The notes under the pieces: model-generated
Told to the model about the DNA's origin: nothing
What the model saw: only the letters and a program-made list of their open reading frames with translations
Databases searched by the model: none
Source: Mesostigma viride
Lineage: Eukaryota > Streptophyta > Mesostigmatophyceae > Mesostigmatales > Mesostigmataceae
Reading direction: 5' to 3'
Assembly: GCA_009746045.1 (NCBI GenBank)
Contig: RPFO01000348.1
Coordinates: 1,243,801 to 1,307,800 of the forward strand
Length of the DNA: 64,000 nt
Position numbers and translations under genes: made by a program
In this document: positions 8,251-19,900 of the stretch, one piece after another
Numbering within the stretch: position 1 is the stretch's first letter
How the letters are laid out: each line of letters opens with the position of its first letter

Positions 8251-8601
8251 AGAGCCCGACTGGACACTCCAAGGACAAGGAGTAGATTGTCGTCTTGTTG
8301 ACGACGGCAACGAGCTTGCCATTTTCGCTCTTGTCGAGCTGATAACGAATGTAAACGTGTTATATTTTTTAATGAATTCGTTTATGCAGTATAAAACGCG
8401 TCAATATATGCTGAAAACAATTTTCATTTCGTCTCGAATTGCAGTTCTAACTGCGGGTTTAAAAAAGTAGAGTAAACCTCTCATGCATCGACGCAGGTCG
8501 TATGGGATTCTTGCATAGGTCGTCTGAGTTTCAGATTAATAAACCCTAACACTCTGCACACCCGCCGCGCGGCCCTCGCCGGCTCCCTCACCCTGCGAGG
8601 C
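8251..8601. other. AT-rich spacer, no gene seen
   Basis: Contains an AT-rich stretch (about 8340-8470) followed by a GC-rich lead-in to the tandem array. No supported coding or RNA feature. It may hold the right end of the viral element, but no terminal repeat was recognised. Confidence 0.4.
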
Positions 8602-9203
8602 CATGGCGAAAAATTGGGCGGTCTTTTCTTAAGAGTAAGTACGTGCAATTTTTCGCCACATCCAACAACCCACGCCACCTCAGCGCCGGCCAGTGGGGGA
8701 AGGTGGCGAAAAATTGGGCGTTCTTTTCTTAAGAGTAAGTACGTGCAATTTTTCGCCATCACTCTCACACCTTGACAAACACCTCCTATACCCCGCGCCA
8801 AGGGGTGGCAGGGTGGCGAAAAATTGGGCGTTCTTTTCTTAAGAGTAAGTACGTGCAATTTTTCGCCATCCTTGTCACACCTTGACAAACACCTCCTATG
8901 ACCCGCGCCAAGGGGTGGCAGGGTGGCGAAAAATTGGGCGTTCTTTATATAAGAGTAAGTACGTGCAATTTTTCGCCATCCTTGTCACACCTTGACAAAC
9001 ACCCCCTATACCCCGCGCCAAGGGGTGGCAGGGTGGCGAAAAATTGGGCGTTCTTTATATAAGAGTAAGTACGTGCAATTTTTCGCCATCACTCTCACAC
9101 CTTGACAAACACCTCCTATGACCCGCGCCAAGGGGTGGCAGGGTGGCGAAAAATTGGGCGTTCTTTATATAAGAGTAAGTACGTGCAATTTTTCGCCATC
9201 CTT
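8602..9203. repeat. 110-bp tandem array, six units, each with a 12-bp inverted repeat
   Basis: GGCGAAAAATTG starts at 8605, 8705, 8815, 8925, 9035 and 9145, so spacing is 100 then 110 four times. In every unit the reverse complement CAATTTTTCGCC follows about 33 bases later, giving a 12-bp perfect stem around a loop with AAGAGTAAGTACGTG. Units 1-3 carry TTCTTTTCTTAAGAG in the loop, units 4-6 TTCTTTATATAAGAG, showing block-wise spread of a variant. The inter-hairpin spacer is near-identical (ACCTTGACAAACACC). The array directly follows the viral block. Open frames crossing it are by-products of the repetition. Confidence 0.9.
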
Positions 9204-9289
9204 GTCACACCCCAACCCTCACAACTGCCGGGGTGGTGACAGATGCCAGCCTAAATGTCACAGCCTGGTGAGCAGTGGTGGCAGGCGGG

Positions 9290-9375
9290 CACTTCTGTTT
9301 TTTGCAAGTGGTTTAGGGTTTAGGGTGAGACCCATCCTAGGCCGCGGTCACTATAGGGTCACTATAGGGGTGGCA
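9290..9375 (+). repeat. Short telomere-like and duplicated motifs
   Basis: GTTTAGGGTTTAGGGTG at about 9309-9325 holds two plant-type TTTAGGG units, followed by a duplicated GTCACTATAGGG. This is too short to be a telomere; possibly a scar of end repair. Confidence 0.3.
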
Positions 9376-9429
9376 GATGCCAGCATAAGGGTGGTGCACT
9401 TCTCCTAGTCGCGATGACGGAATGATGAC

Positions 9430-10930
9430 GGAATGATGATGGAAGCTACTTAATTAATTAATTAGACTCGTGCTCCCGTTGGGGAGTCACGGAGCATTAC
9501 GACATCTATTAAAATTAAATTAAATTATAACATGCCTCCGTGGGGAGGTCATGTAGCACATATTCCATGATGGATGGGGTGGAGGGAGCCGCGTGATCGA
9601 ACTATCCTAAGTCTAAGCTATCTAGAAAATCCTAACTACACTACTCATCAAAACGCCTCCGCCGCTTGGGGGAGGTGGCTTGCCCACAGGGTCGGGCGTG
9701 TGCGCCTTGACAATCTTCTTCCACCGCGTCTTGTCCTGCATGGCAGTCCAAAGACGGGAGTGAGAGTGGATGCGGTGCTCAAACTGGGCTGGGACCACTA
9801 GGTCGTCCAGCAACATCTGAACGTAGTTCGTGACAGGTTTCCCTACCCTTTTTGGAATGTCCTCGGGGCCAGGCCAGGTCAGAATGTGCCGCCCTGGCTG
9901 GCCAAGCCGCTGGGGGCCGGCCAGACCAAGACGGCATCTATCTAACAGCATTCTATAACTACAAATTACAGCCTCACGCTTCCCTAGGGCAGCTGGCTGG
10001 CGTGCCTCCCACGGATCATGGAATATGTGCTACATGATCTCCCAACGGAGGCATGTTATAATTTAATTTAATTTAATTTAAATTATCCGCCATGTACTTG
10101 AAGGTGAGGAGCAGGGGAGCCGGGCCAGCCTTATACCCTGCGCGCGGGGAAGGCGGACAGCCGACATCGATCCGCAGCTCACCAGTGAGTTAATTAATTA
10201 ACTAATTAGACTCGTGCTCCCGTTGGGGAGTCACGGAGCATTAACCCCGATGGATGGATGGATGGGTGCAAACAGTCCTATCGGTCTAATCTATCTACAT
10301 CAGCTACCTACGACATCTAGCTAACAGCATTCTAACTACAACATCTATCTAGACAGCTGCACGCTGCCCTAGGGGAGCTGTCTGGCGTGCCTCCCACGGG
10401 TTTGCACACGCGGGCGCTTCCCCACTGCATGGGGGGGCTCGTTGTCTTCTATGACCTGGGCCCACTTGGCCTTGTCCATCATCTTTTTCCAAATCACGGA
10501 GAGACCAGTGAGTTGCATGGGGGTAAGAATGTCGCGCTTAAACGCTACATATGGCAAGATTAATTAATTAATTAATTAATTAGACTCGTGCTCCCGTTGG
10601 GGAGTCACGGAGCATTAACCCCGATGGATGGATGGATGGGTGCAAACATTCCTACCGGTCTAATCTATCTACATTGGCTACATACTACATCTATCTAACA
10701 GCATTCTAACTACAACATCTATCTAGGCAGCCGCACGCTGCCCGAGGGGGAGCTATCTGGCGTGCCTCCCGCGGGATTGCACACGCGGGCGCTTCCCCAC
10801 TGGGGGGGCTCATTGTCCTCTATGACCTGGGCCCACTTGGCCTTGTCCATCATCTTCTTCCAAATCACGGAGAGGCCGAGGCCCCCATGTCCTCTACTAG
10901 CTGTTCCTTGAAGGTGCGGGCCTTGCGGCG
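9430..10930. mobile_element. Cluster of 5'-truncated LINE 3' ends
   Basis: At least four truncated LINE fragments are stacked. A minus-strand fragment at 9505-9951 encodes the last ~100 residues of a reverse-transcriptase ORF (LTWPGPEDIPKRVGKPVTN, then DKTRWKKI), matching the longer copy at 34556-35605. A plus-oriented 3' end lies at about 10016-10085. An ORF1 3' scrap (-) is at 10088-10190. Two minus-strand fragments (10190-10560 and 10560-10930) of a second subfamily encode MMDKAKWAQVIEDNEPPHA before their 3' ends. Every 3' end has a small CTCC..ACG..GGAG hairpin and then an AATT- or AATTT-type tail (tails at 9447-9470, 9508-9532, 10060-10084, 10190-10208 and 10559-10582). All are non-functional. 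Confidence 0.8.
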
Positions 10931-10940
10931 TCTAACATCA

Positions 10941-11460
10941 CTATGGCAAGATACTCCGAGTTCTCACCTGCCCTGAGCTGTGCCGTGCCGGTACAGATCC
11001 ACAAGCGAGGTGCGGCGTGTCGAAAAACACATCATCCATGAATTGGGTAGGGGTGCGTTGCCAATAGCCGTGAGAGGTGATGTCGAAGTCGACCTCGCGC
11101 CAGCGCAGAATGGCCGGAGGGCGCCTGCGTTTGGGCTCAGGCGATGCCGAGGGCGAGGCCTCGGGAGTAGACAACTAACGCTTGGTTAATGTCACCACTG
11201 CCTGCGAGGCCGGGAGGCGGAATTGCAGCCGGAGCTACAGGCATGTTTGCATTGCTCATCGCAGCCTCAGAACTGTGTTGCGTCGTGGAGCATTTGCTCG
11301 TCATAACATTGTAAATAAACTTCGGGAAAATATATCAGCGAGTGCGGCTTAGAAAGGCGACGCTTTTCTAATTGTGATACTCACAGCCGAATTTGGTGCC
11401 CAAACGTGAAAGTTATGAGCTCCGCCGTCAGCTACCTCGTGGCTGGTGGATTCCCCAACA
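10941..11460 (-). pseudogene. LINE ORF1 5' end and 5' UTR, truncated
   Basis: Minus-strand reading from ATG near 11304 gives the start of the same ORF1 family as 41351-42697 (MTSK..., a Pro/Ala-rich segment, then SPSASPEPKRRRP), with a stop and frame changes after about 45 codons. The bases just upstream (about 11340-11450) contain ACGTGAAAGTTATGAGCTCC and match the 5' UTRs at 36540-36690 and 42700-42850. Only the 5' part survives; the rest is replaced by LINE 3' fragments. Confidence 0.7.
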
Positions 11461-12289
11461 TGATTTGGTTAATAACTGCCGAACTCAAGCGCGGGCCTGT
11501 GTTTGCTTTTCCCCAATGAGATAATAGGGTAAAATTGGAAATCTGTAGAGGCCATTCATTTCACTGCCAACTGCTCTTGGTACTCTCCCATTTTGAACAA
11601 ATCTTACCACAGGACTGCTATTCTCATCGATATCAAAACACAAAAAACAGTACAAATGCATCCCATGTTACAAGAAACTAAGCATGGCTACACCAACAAT
11701 GACATGTCACAGGTCTAAGCTACCACACTGAAACAAACTACACTTGATCCAGCGATAAGACATCCCTGAGAAGCATCAATACATGGTATGGCAAGCACAA
11801 TGCCGATATTGCACCATCCATTCCATCTATAACAAAAGGGCAGTCACCAACTTCCCAAAACAGAATCTAGGAAGCCACCTCTGCATTGTGCACTGACAAA
11901 CATGGACAATTACAAGTCTACATGCAAACAATCATTTGGCGCATCTACCGCAGGACCCAACCAGCACCCATCGCACTTGTGAGCAAACTGACATGGCTGA
12001 TGGTAGCATTGTAACATTTGATGTCTGCTGTAACGTCCCAAATGCAAGCAGCACACTACCAACCTATGCATGCTCACTAAACAGTGAATTGCAAAAAATG
12101 AGGTGCAACCAAATGTACAGATTTATTGCCATTTGAAATGGTTTTTCATCAGGATGACCTGAACTGTTTTGGACAGTCCAAGAGAATGCACACCGAACAA
12201 AAGGTGACCCGTCCATGACGCATCAGATGTCCTAATGACTTTCATGAACAACTTCCCCCATTCAGTTACATAACTCGTTAAAAAGTTGT
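11461..12289. other. Intergenic, includes PSAF 3' flank
   Basis: No supported coding sequence. The minus strand here is downstream of the PSAF stop. A TGTAA pentamer (the polyadenylation signal known from Chlamydomonas-type algae) occurs on the minus strand close to the stop (about 12266-12270) and again near 11909. Which one is used cannot be decided. Confidence 0.4.
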
Positions 12290-13012
12290 TTATCTGGGGG
12301 AGACGGTGATGTTCTCCTTCTTCTCAAGAAGGCTGCCGTTGAGCAGGTCCATCCAGGCGGCAATGGGCCAGACGGCGCCGTCCATCAGGAGGGTGCGGGC
12401 CAGAGGCACGTCAATGATGATCTCCTTCTCGGTCGGGTTCTCGCTCTTGGCGACCTCGACCAAGTACCTACGGCCAACCCAGCCGATCCACCCGGCAACA
12501 TACAGGAAGCCAAGGCCTGGCACGACGAACTCTCCCAAGTGGTTCAGGTCACCATCCACAATGAGGTGGGGCAGGCCATCAGCACCGCACAGGACGCCCT
12601 GGCTAGCGTAGAAGTCAAAGCGCCTGTTGGTCTTGTCAATGGAGTCCTGCAGAGCCAGGTAGGGAGCGCTGCCCGCCTCGTACAGCTTCTGGCGCTGGGT
12701 CAGCTTCTTGATCTCCTTCTTCTTGGTCTTGGTGAAGGCCGCGCTCTCGCTGCATGGGGTGAGGCCCGCAACGTCGGCGTACACCTCGTCCGGGTTGGCC
12801 AGGGTGGAGGTAGACACAACCGCGGCCAGGGCAAGGGCAGCACCGGCCTGCTTGGCAACCTTGCCGAAGTCGGCCTTCTCCGCAGAGCAGACAGTCGGCT
12901 TAATGGCCCCCAATGGCGCGAACGAAAGCGCCTTCTGCGCCTTCACGGCGGTCCCCGCCATCTGGGACACCTTAGAGGAAACATTCACGCTGGCTACCGT
13001 GGTCGCCGCCAT
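12290..13012 (-). CDS. PSAF: Photosystem I subunit III (plastocyanin-docking PsaF) precursor
   Basis: Intact, intronless 240-residue precursor. PsaF is the lumen-facing photosystem I subunit that docks plastocyanin or cytochrome c6 and helps bind LHCI. Residues 1-45 are a Ser/Ala/Lys-rich stromal transit peptide. Residues 50-79 form a hydrophobic lumen-targeting signal ending VYA, with processing before DVAGLTPC (residue 80). The mature N-terminus has the Lys-rich helix (KTKKKEIKKL, about 95-105) that docks plastocyanin, paired cysteines at 87 and 142, a membrane helix around 161-186 (GFLYVAGWIGWVGRRYL), and the C-terminal block EKEIIIDVPLARTLL. Length matches the family. The ATG at 13012 was chosen over an in-frame ATG 33 codons upstream because the transit peptide starts MAATT as usual and the extra residues are not transit-like. 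The lack of introns contrasts with its neighbours. Confidence 0.96.
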   Translation of the reverse strand: MAATTVASVNVSSKVSQMAGTAVKAQKALSFAPLGAIKPTVCSAEKADFGKVAKQAGAALALAAVVSTSTLANPDEVYADVAGLTPCSESAAFTKTKKKEIKKLTQRQKLYEAGSAPYLALQDSIDKTNRRFDFYASQGVLCGADGLPHLIVDGDLNHLGEFVVPGLGFLYVAGWIGWVGRRYLVEVAKSENPTEKEIIIDVPLARTLLMDGAVWPIAAWMDLLNGSLLEKKENITVSPR

Positions 13013-13992
13013 TGAAAATGAAATTACAAAGGTTGAGTGGAGGTCGGGGTTGAGCGGGCAATGGCGGTGGGTATCTTCGTCCTGCTTAGGTTCTTCGAGC
13101 GATAAGGCCAAAGGACTCTGATTGGCTGTGGCAAGATTGTTGTGGTGTTAACTTCACCCCCAAAGTTAATCTCCTGAGTAATTTGCAGAAACTGCCACCC
13201 GGGCATGCAAGCACAAAGGTCGGTGCGGTATGCACTATGCAGGCACCATGAGGTCGGGCCCTGACCGTACGCTGCTCGACATGCGACTCCGAGAGAGAAC
13301 ACTCCACAGTTAGCTACTCCGGCTTAAGGCCGGTAGATTTTGAGTTACCGACACGGTGTCGCGGTTGCCATGACAGCGCACCTTCGGAAGATCTGTGCTG
13401 GATTTCCGCGCTAGTACCCTGCTAGTACTGTTACTTCTCTAGATCGCCAACGTGGCATCCGCTGGCCGCTTCGCGCCTTGGGCTACTGTGCATGCCCACT
13501 GTGTACTGTACTGTGCATGCCCAACAGCCCAAAAGGCCCCTATCAAGCACCGGTGTCACAACGTCAAACTAACTGCACACCAACAAGACTCTTGACTAGA
13601 CTGGAGATGCTGGACTTCGGGCCTTGCAAGTCGCATGCCTTATCGGTGATGATGTCGCATGTCGCTGCAGTCTCGTCCACTTCCTTTGTCAAATCCTTGG
13701 CAATAAATTTGCCCTCCTCGCCCATCCCCATTCTCCACTGCCCGTTAGATCCGGTGGCAACCGACGGACAAGTGGCACAGGAGACTGCTGCCCACAGGAC
13801 ACTGAAGGATGGAAGGATTCCCGTCGTTTGTCCGATAAGACGTCGCAGCCGAATCGTCGGCAGGAGCCTCGGCATAATGCTTGAACAAATGGAGCTCCGC
13901 GCGTATAAGTAAGTCATGCTGTCACAATCGGGCGCGCTATTAACGCCTTTTTCCTGCACACGCTGCATTCCCATTCAATTTTTTTATTACAG
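13013..13992. other. Shared upstream region of PSAF (-) and the M8 protease gene (+)
   Basis: The two genes are head to head about 980 bases apart. A GTAAGT donor follows at 13910 and an acceptor (TTTTTTTATTACAG) ends at 13992. The protease transcript may therefore have an upstream 5' exon ending near 13909, either noncoding or adding a few codons (an in-frame ATG precedes it). A short inverted repeat, CTCCGGCTTAAGGCCGG, lies near 13317-13335 on the PSAF side. No core promoter element is convincing. Confidence 0.35.
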
Positions 13993-16900
13993 ATGTTAGG
14001 CCTGTCAGCCGCGTTGATTGTGCGCGCCCATGTATGCATGTTAGTCGCTCTGTTGGTCTTACCGTCCGGCCGTTGTGTTAATGGCGCGCAAGCTATAGGC
14101 AAATGCTCATCAAGTGAAAGCTGTCAAGTGGTAGAAGCACGAGAGGCTGAACTGGGTCTGGATGAAGATTCCGGGCTGGATTTCTTGGCGCACCACCAAT
14201 GTGCACATGAAACCTTAGTGCTTACTGGGGAAGGATCCCATGAACGCGTTGTGGTTCATCAGCAACGTTTTTCTTCATTGGCAGGGACCATGGCCTTTCC
14301 ACGAAGGGAGGTTGAGGAGGTCGGAACCATGGACACGGCAGGCGTGTGGGCCGAAAGCGGTCATGCGAGCCGGTTTGTCAGTACAGATGCAGGAGTGCGG
14401 GGCAACGTACCTAGTAGCCGAGGCGACGGCACCCTTTCTGCTGATGCTGAGGCCGATGGACAGATTGGGGGCGGTTATGGGCACAGACGGAAACTCCTGG
14501 CACACCATGCAGGGCGGATGGTACGATTCCGTAATTTCCCCAATAGCAGCGTAGCAAAGCTGACTTTCTTTCAGGCTGGATACATTTCACCATGCGTTCC
14601 TCCCATCCCCCCTGGCGCTTGCTGCCCTTGTGATCGGTTGAGTGGCTGGCACCAGCACGTATTGTGTGCCTGATTCATCCTGGCTGGAGTAGGTGCATCG
14701 TTAGAAAACATTTCTCCACGTGACGCCTAAGCTTCAGCATGATCAAGGGAAGAGAGGAAATGTGCCCAGTGCAGTCGAGCCCAGTGGACATGTTCCCAGT
14801 GGGGATGTTCCCAGTGGAGTGTCCAGGCCATTGCTGCCAGTGTTCTTGCTGTGTGCCCTCACCCCAGTGGCCGCGTCACGTTCCCTTCCCGCAGTCAGCG
14901 TGTTCTTATTCTCCTCCCAGTCAGCGTGTTGTTATTCTCCTCCCAGTCACCCTCCTCGCTCCGCCTCGGCTGGGCCATCGTGCACAATTATGTGGCCTTG
15001 CCCTCACCCATCCCTTCACTCTGTCTGGGCCATCATGCACGGTGAGACCTGGAGTGCTTGACCGGGGCGTGACGCCGCGTGCGTGCTTGCACTGGCACGA
15101 GAATGAATGTGGCCGGAGGCGCACGATGATCAGTCGGGGATGATTGGTGGTTGGGCGGGCTGTGGTGTCGGTCGCCAGCACGAAGCCTAGCGATGCCAAT
15201 GCCTATCGATACATGGTGATGGAGAACAAAGTATGCCTCCCCCGGCATTCTTCCATGTCTGTGCTTGCATGGCGCCGCATCCGCTACTGGCTACTGGCTA
15301 CTGTACTACTCCTGTGCTGAACACTGCAGGCATCCACCACAAGTGTGAACCCATTCTTCATCACCTCACATTCGTTTGCTTCTATACGCTATATCTTATC
15401 GCTTGTTCTTATCGCCCGTTCGTATTCCCCGCTCTGACCGTTTGGTTCCGCTAGGCTGCTTGAGCTGCCCTCAACCAGACGCCCTTGCCCCCTGCGTGTA
15501 CCCTCGTGCCTGGTCTTCTCCCCCCGTGGCTCATCGATGGAACCGTGGTTGCCCCCCTTGCCCATTGATGGAAGCGCCGGACTACCACCTGTCACAACCC
15601 CCGACATCACCCATAACGTGACATCACCGCCCATCAAGCGACATCATCCCCCATCACGTGACATCATCTGTGATCACCAGCGCATCCGTGTCTCGTTCCA
15701 TGACATCGAGCGCGGGTATGAGAACAAACGCATGTGCCACACGCAGGGGTCACTCTACCAGGTACGTGCACAGCGGTCACTCTAGTAGGTATGGAGCCGC
15801 TGCCACGTCCAGCGCAGCGCAGCGCAGTGATGTGGGGATGGGCTAGCATGACTGTGTTTGCGGCATGGAAGGGAAGGGAAGAGAGTAGTGTAAGTGAGTT
15901 GGTGATCCACATTTGAGAGTAGTGAAGGCAAGAGAGTAGCGTGCAAGTGCAAGTGAGTTGGTGCTGAGTTGGTGCTCCACATATCAAAGAGACAATGGGC
16001 AGATCAGTGCAGATATGGCCAGATCCATCGTACTGGGCCCTGCTCATCTCAGTGGTAACAAAGTGCGTGAGTGGATTGTCAAACTTCGATTCCTGAGTGC
16101 TCACGGTGAGTTCTGCCATTCAGGGCTTCTTGGCGTGGCGTTCCGTGGTTGCTTATCGCGGACGCGTATCATGTCTAGTCATTTGCAACTCAATAGTAAA
16201 TTGTTGTTGGGTTTTTTTGCTTGCCCTTCTCGGTGTGCCCTTGCGCGCGTGGTGACCGTCGGATGGCCATCTCACATGAGGTGCAGGTGGGCAATCCGGC
16301 CAATGAGGACATCCGCTGCGCTGCCGTTGAGGGGGACCATGGCGCGACAGGGGACCAATTGAGGGGGAAAGCCGGAGTGGGTGGGATCGCTGCCGCGCCC
16401 AATGTGACAGCGGGGGGGGCCACTAGCAACTGCTGGGCGGTGTGCAGGTGAGAGCAGGTCGTGTGCATGTGCAGGGGAGAGCGTGGGGCATGGTGGTGAA
16501 CGATGTGTGACATTTGGTCGGGGATGGTTTGTGAGGGAATGCGCTTGTGTCATGCATTGAGGAAAGGGCGTCTAGAAACGCGCCTGATGTGGCGGAAAGC
16601 TTACAGACTTTGGACGTGTGGCGCCACCTTAAACGCTTCGCATCACCCACCCCATCCCCCTGCCCACTCTACGTGAAAGGGTGAAGGAGTGGATGAATAT
16701 CCCCCTGCCCATTCAACGTGAAAGGGTGAAGGAGTGGGTGAATATCCCCATACTAATGCGTTGAACCTAATGAGTACTTACCTAAATTATACATACTCGT
16801 GATTCTCATCATCGTCGTAATGAATGTGCACTCATCATTATTTATTCACTGTTACATTAATTACATTACATCTTCACTCATTCATTATTTATTCACTGTT

Positions 16901-19900
16901 ACATTAATTACATTACATCTTCACTCATTCATTATTTATTCACTTTCACGTTCAATCTTCAGTCACTGCATGAAGCCCTTAAGGCACTTATGGATGTATT
17001 ATAGCTCTCCTTCCTCCCCTTGCCACCCCTGCAGGCACAAGGACATGCTCACGCCCACCAAGCATGCCGCCCTGCGTGACGTCATCCAGTCGGCGGTGGG
17101 CTGGTTTGAACGTGCGCTCGCTGTCCACCCGGTAGAGGGGCCCCTGCGATTGCTTCGCTCGCACGCCTGTGGCTGCAGTGGAGGTGGGCGCCTGGCTATC
17201 TATAACAGCCACCGCTTTGCACTATTTACCGATGCAGCGGAGGTGGGCGCCTGGCCATCTAGAACATCCACTGTTTTGCACTATTTACCGATGCAGAGGA
17301 CGTGTGCGCCTGGCTATCTATAACATCCACCGTTTTCGCCCTGTGCAAGCAAGGGCAGCAAGGGCAGCAAGGGCAGCAAGGGCAGCAAGGGCAGCAAGGG
17401 CAGCCAGGGCAGCAAGGGCAGCAAGGGCAGCAAGGGCAGCAAGGGCAGCAAGGGCAGCAAGGGCAGCAAGGGCAGCCAGGGCAGCAAGGGCAGCAAGGGC
17501 AGCCAGGGCAGCAAGGGCAGACAAGGGCAGCCAGGGCAGCAAGGGCAGCCAGGGCAGCAAGGGCAGCAAGGGCAGCAGAGGCAGTCAGAGCAGCATGGGT
17601 AGCAGCCAGGGCAGCAAGAGCAGCAAGGGCAGCAGAGGCAGTCAGAGCAGCAAGGGCAGCAAGGGCAGCCAGGGCAGCAAGGGCAGCAAGGGCAGCAAGG
17701 GCAGCAAGGGCAGCAAGGGCAGCAAGGGCAGCAAGGGCAGCCAGGGCAGCAAGGGCAGCAAGGGCAGCCAGGGCAGCAAGGGCAGACAAGGGCAGCCAGG
17801 GCAGCAAGGGCAGCAAGGGCAGCAAGGGCAGCAAGGGCAGCAAGGGCAGCAAGGGCAGCCAGGGCAGCCAGGGCAGCCAGGGCAGCCAGGGCAGCCAGGG
17901 CAGCCAGGGCAGCCAGGGCAGCCAGGGCAGCCAGGGCAGCAAGGGCAGCAGGGGCAGCCAGAGCAGCAGCATCTGCTCTGTCTGCAGGCTGACAAATTAT
18001 TGTGTTCTTTCCCCCCAATAGTCCCCCGTATTTCCCCCTAATAGCCCCCCGTATTTCCCCCCAATAGTCCCCCGTATATCCCCCCAATAGTCCCCCGTGT
18101 TTCCCCCCAATAGTCCCCCGTGTTTCCCCCCAATAGTCCCCCGTATTTCCCCCCAATAATCCCCGGTATTTCCCCCCAATAGTCCCCCGTATTTCCCCCC
18201 ATTAGTCCCCCGTATTTCCCTGCTATCTCCCCAAATGCATTCCCCCCCCCCCCCCCCCTCATTTCTCCCTTTCTCCCCCTCTTTCCCCCCCCCCCCCCCC
18301 GCCCTCATTTCTCCCTTACTTTCCCCCTCATCTTCCTCCGCCCTTCCCTCCCCTACATGCTTCCCTCACCTCCCCCCCCCACGTGCAGGCGTGCAGGTTC
18401 CCACCCACGAGTGGCCCGACTCGGACCTGGTCCTCTTTGTCTCCGCGTGGCCCACGCGCGCCGCCACCGTCGCGTGGGCATGCTCCTGCCAGTTTGATGT
18501 GAGCGCCCGGTAGCGCCTCGATGCCTCCGAAAACAACCCCCTTATCTTTTTAGCGGTAGAACACTACAATCGTTTTCTATTTCGAGCGCCCGGTAGCGTC
18601 TCGGTGCCCGATGGCACAGTGCATAACTTCTAAGCTTTTTTGTATAATGTTGAGCTTCCGGAGGCATTAGCCATTAGGTGCCCAACTTCTTTTTTATTGC
18701 TTTCCGGTGTTATGTTTGTTTTTTCCCTATCTTTTTCAGCTACGCCCAGAATTTACATCATCCTTCAAAAACAGTTTTCTGTCAATTCAATTCAGCAGGC
18801 TGATAGGTCCCACCCTGTTGTCTCTTCCGCCCCTACCCCAGTCGGGCGGCGCTATCCCTTTGAGCCACGGTCATGTTGCTTCCTTTCTTGGACTTGAGGA
18901 CTTCGGGTCTCCCCCCCTCCCCCCCCCGGTGCCCCAGCCGGACACCCTCATCCCCTCAATCACCCCCATCGCTTGACTCGCATCGCGTATCAATCCCCTC
19001 AATCACCCCCATCGCTTGACTCGCATCGCATATCAATCCCCTCTATCACCGCCATCGCTTGATTCGCATCGCGTATCAATCCCCTATATCACCCCCATCG
19101 CTTGATTCGCATCGCGTATCAATCCCCTCTATCACCCCCATCGCTTGACTCGCATCGTGTATCAATCCCCTCTATCACCCCCATCGCTTGACTCACATCG
19201 CGTATCAATCCCCTCTATCACCCCCATCGCTTGATTCGCATCGCGTATCAATCCCCTCTATCACCCCCATCGCTTGACTCGCATCGCGTATCAATCCCCT
19301 CTATCACCCCCATCGCTTGACTCGCATCGCGTATCAATCCCCTCTATCACCCCCATCGCTTGATTCGCATCGCGTATCAATCCCCTCTATCACCCCCATC
19401 GCTTGATTCGCATCGCGTATCAATCCCCTCTATCACCCCATCGCTTGACTCGCATCGCGTATCAATCCCCTCTATCACCCCCATCGCTTGACTCGCATCG
19501 CGTATCAATCCCCTCTATCACCCCCATCGCTTGATTCGCATCGCGTATCAATCCCCTCTATCACCCCCATCGCTTGATTCGCATCGCGTATCAATCCCCT
19601 CTATCACCCCCATCGCTTGATTCGCATCGCGTATCAATCCCCTCTATCACCCCCATCGCTTGACTCGCATCGCGTATCAATCCCCTCTATCACCCCCATC
19701 GCTTGATTCGCATCGCATATCAATCCCCTCTATCACCCCCATCGCTTGACTCGCATCGCTTTTCAATCCCCTCTATCACCGCCATCGCTTGACTCGCATC
19801 GCGTATCACTCGACCTCCTGTCTCCCATCGAGGCATTCGTTCTGTTCCTCCCTCCTGCCCCCACGCCTGCCCTCCTCCTCCCCCCACGCCTGCCCTCCTC

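Noticed and set aside
8481..8888. Minus-strand protein across the 110-bp array
   Set aside because: Its repeats mirror the DNA array exactly and it has no domain or context support.
9309..9325. Telomere
   Set aside because: Only two TTTAGGG units; no terminal or subtelomeric array.
17169..18041. Collagen-like Gly-Gln-Gln protein and its minus-strand Leu/Pro and Cys/Pro shadows
   Set aside because: The 9-bp satellite is open in several frames on both strands; conserved protease exons on either side place it in an intron.
18945..19805. CRISPR-like regularly spaced repeats
   Set aside because: Units are directly tandem at 43 bp with no unique spacers, in a eukaryotic intron, with no cas genes.
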